Below, piece after piece: positions 12,507 through 12,557 of a stretch of 12,557 bases of DNA. Numbering within the stretch: position 1 is the stretch's first letter; each line of letters starts with the position of its first letter. Source of the stretch: Syntrophomonadaceae bacterium (GTDB lineage: Bacteria > Bacillota > Dethiobacteria > DTU022); the NCBI GenBank assembly GCA_007126465.1, contig SLBE01000167.1, positions 1 through 12,557 of the forward strand, given 5' to 3'. Below the pieces are notes generated by a model. The model worked only from the letters and a program-made list of their open reading frames with translations. It was not told the origin of the DNA and did no database searches. A program made the position numbers and the translations under genes.

Positions 12507-12557
12507 CCTGGGCCGGTCAAGCTCAATATTTTGTTCAATGGCATTTTTCCCGGGCCG

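Noticed and set aside
12435..12557. Minus-strand frame open from the window end and overlapping the 3' end of thiN
   Set aside because: Only about 40 residues are visible, no family is recognisable and it would run through the terminator hairpin; too little to call a convergent gene.

Overview
The window is a 12.6 kb chromosomal stretch from an anaerobic, low- to mid-GC Gram-positive bacterium, most likely class Clostridia (inference). The reasons are strong AAGGAGG-type ribosome binding sites, frequent TTG and GTG starts, sigma-A type promoters, a redox operon of the NuoE/NuoF/HydA-N type, and an AcoX-type kinase next to a lipoamide dehydrogenase. All recognised genes lie on the plus strand. 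No tRNA, rRNA, CRISPR array, transposase or phage gene was seen.

Layout. (1) 1-1693: the 3' end of a dihydrolipoamide dehydrogenase gene, overlapping by 4 bases an AcoX/ATP-NAD kinase family gene; this is probably the tail of a 2-oxoacid or acetoin dehydrogenase operon. (2) 1694-2275: a 582-base gene-free region. It holds a small hairpin repeat, a strongly supported structured RNA of about 215 nt (1825-2039) whose two long-range helices can be drawn base by base, and a long hairpin (2152-2202) just ahead of the next operon. (3) 2276-5408: three genes joined by ATGA overlaps that encode a NADH-oxidising iron-sulfur/flavin module (NuoE-like, NuoF-like with extra ferredoxin domain, and a short HoxU/NuoG-N-like subunit). 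No H-cluster, formate dehydrogenase or other catalytic partner follows, so the module's partner is not encoded in this window. (4) 5409-5649: an inverted-repeat element and a good sigma-A promoter with a structured leader. (5) 5650-11642: a run of closely spaced genes: an asparagine synthetase-like protein that lacks the Cys2 nucleophile, two HAD phosphatases (phosphoglycolate phosphatase-like and MtnX-like), a sirtuin, a 58-residue membrane protein, a GNAT acetyltransferase, a two-CBS-domain protein and a class I/II aminotransferase. (6) 11643-12557: a second inverted-repeat element with a promoter, thiamine pyrophosphokinase, and a terminator.

How the genes fit together. The first operon feeds acyl-CoA/NADH metabolism. 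The second handles NADH-linked electron transfer to an unknown partner. The third mixes amino acid metabolism with a possible protein-acylation control set: the sirtuin, GNAT and CBS proteins recall the Bacillus acuABC arrangement (inference). The main points for follow-up are the structured RNA, the diaphorase module without a partner and its Cys-to-Asp cluster ligand change, the amidotransferase-dead asparagine synthetase, and a dispersed palindromic repeat present in three intergenic regions.
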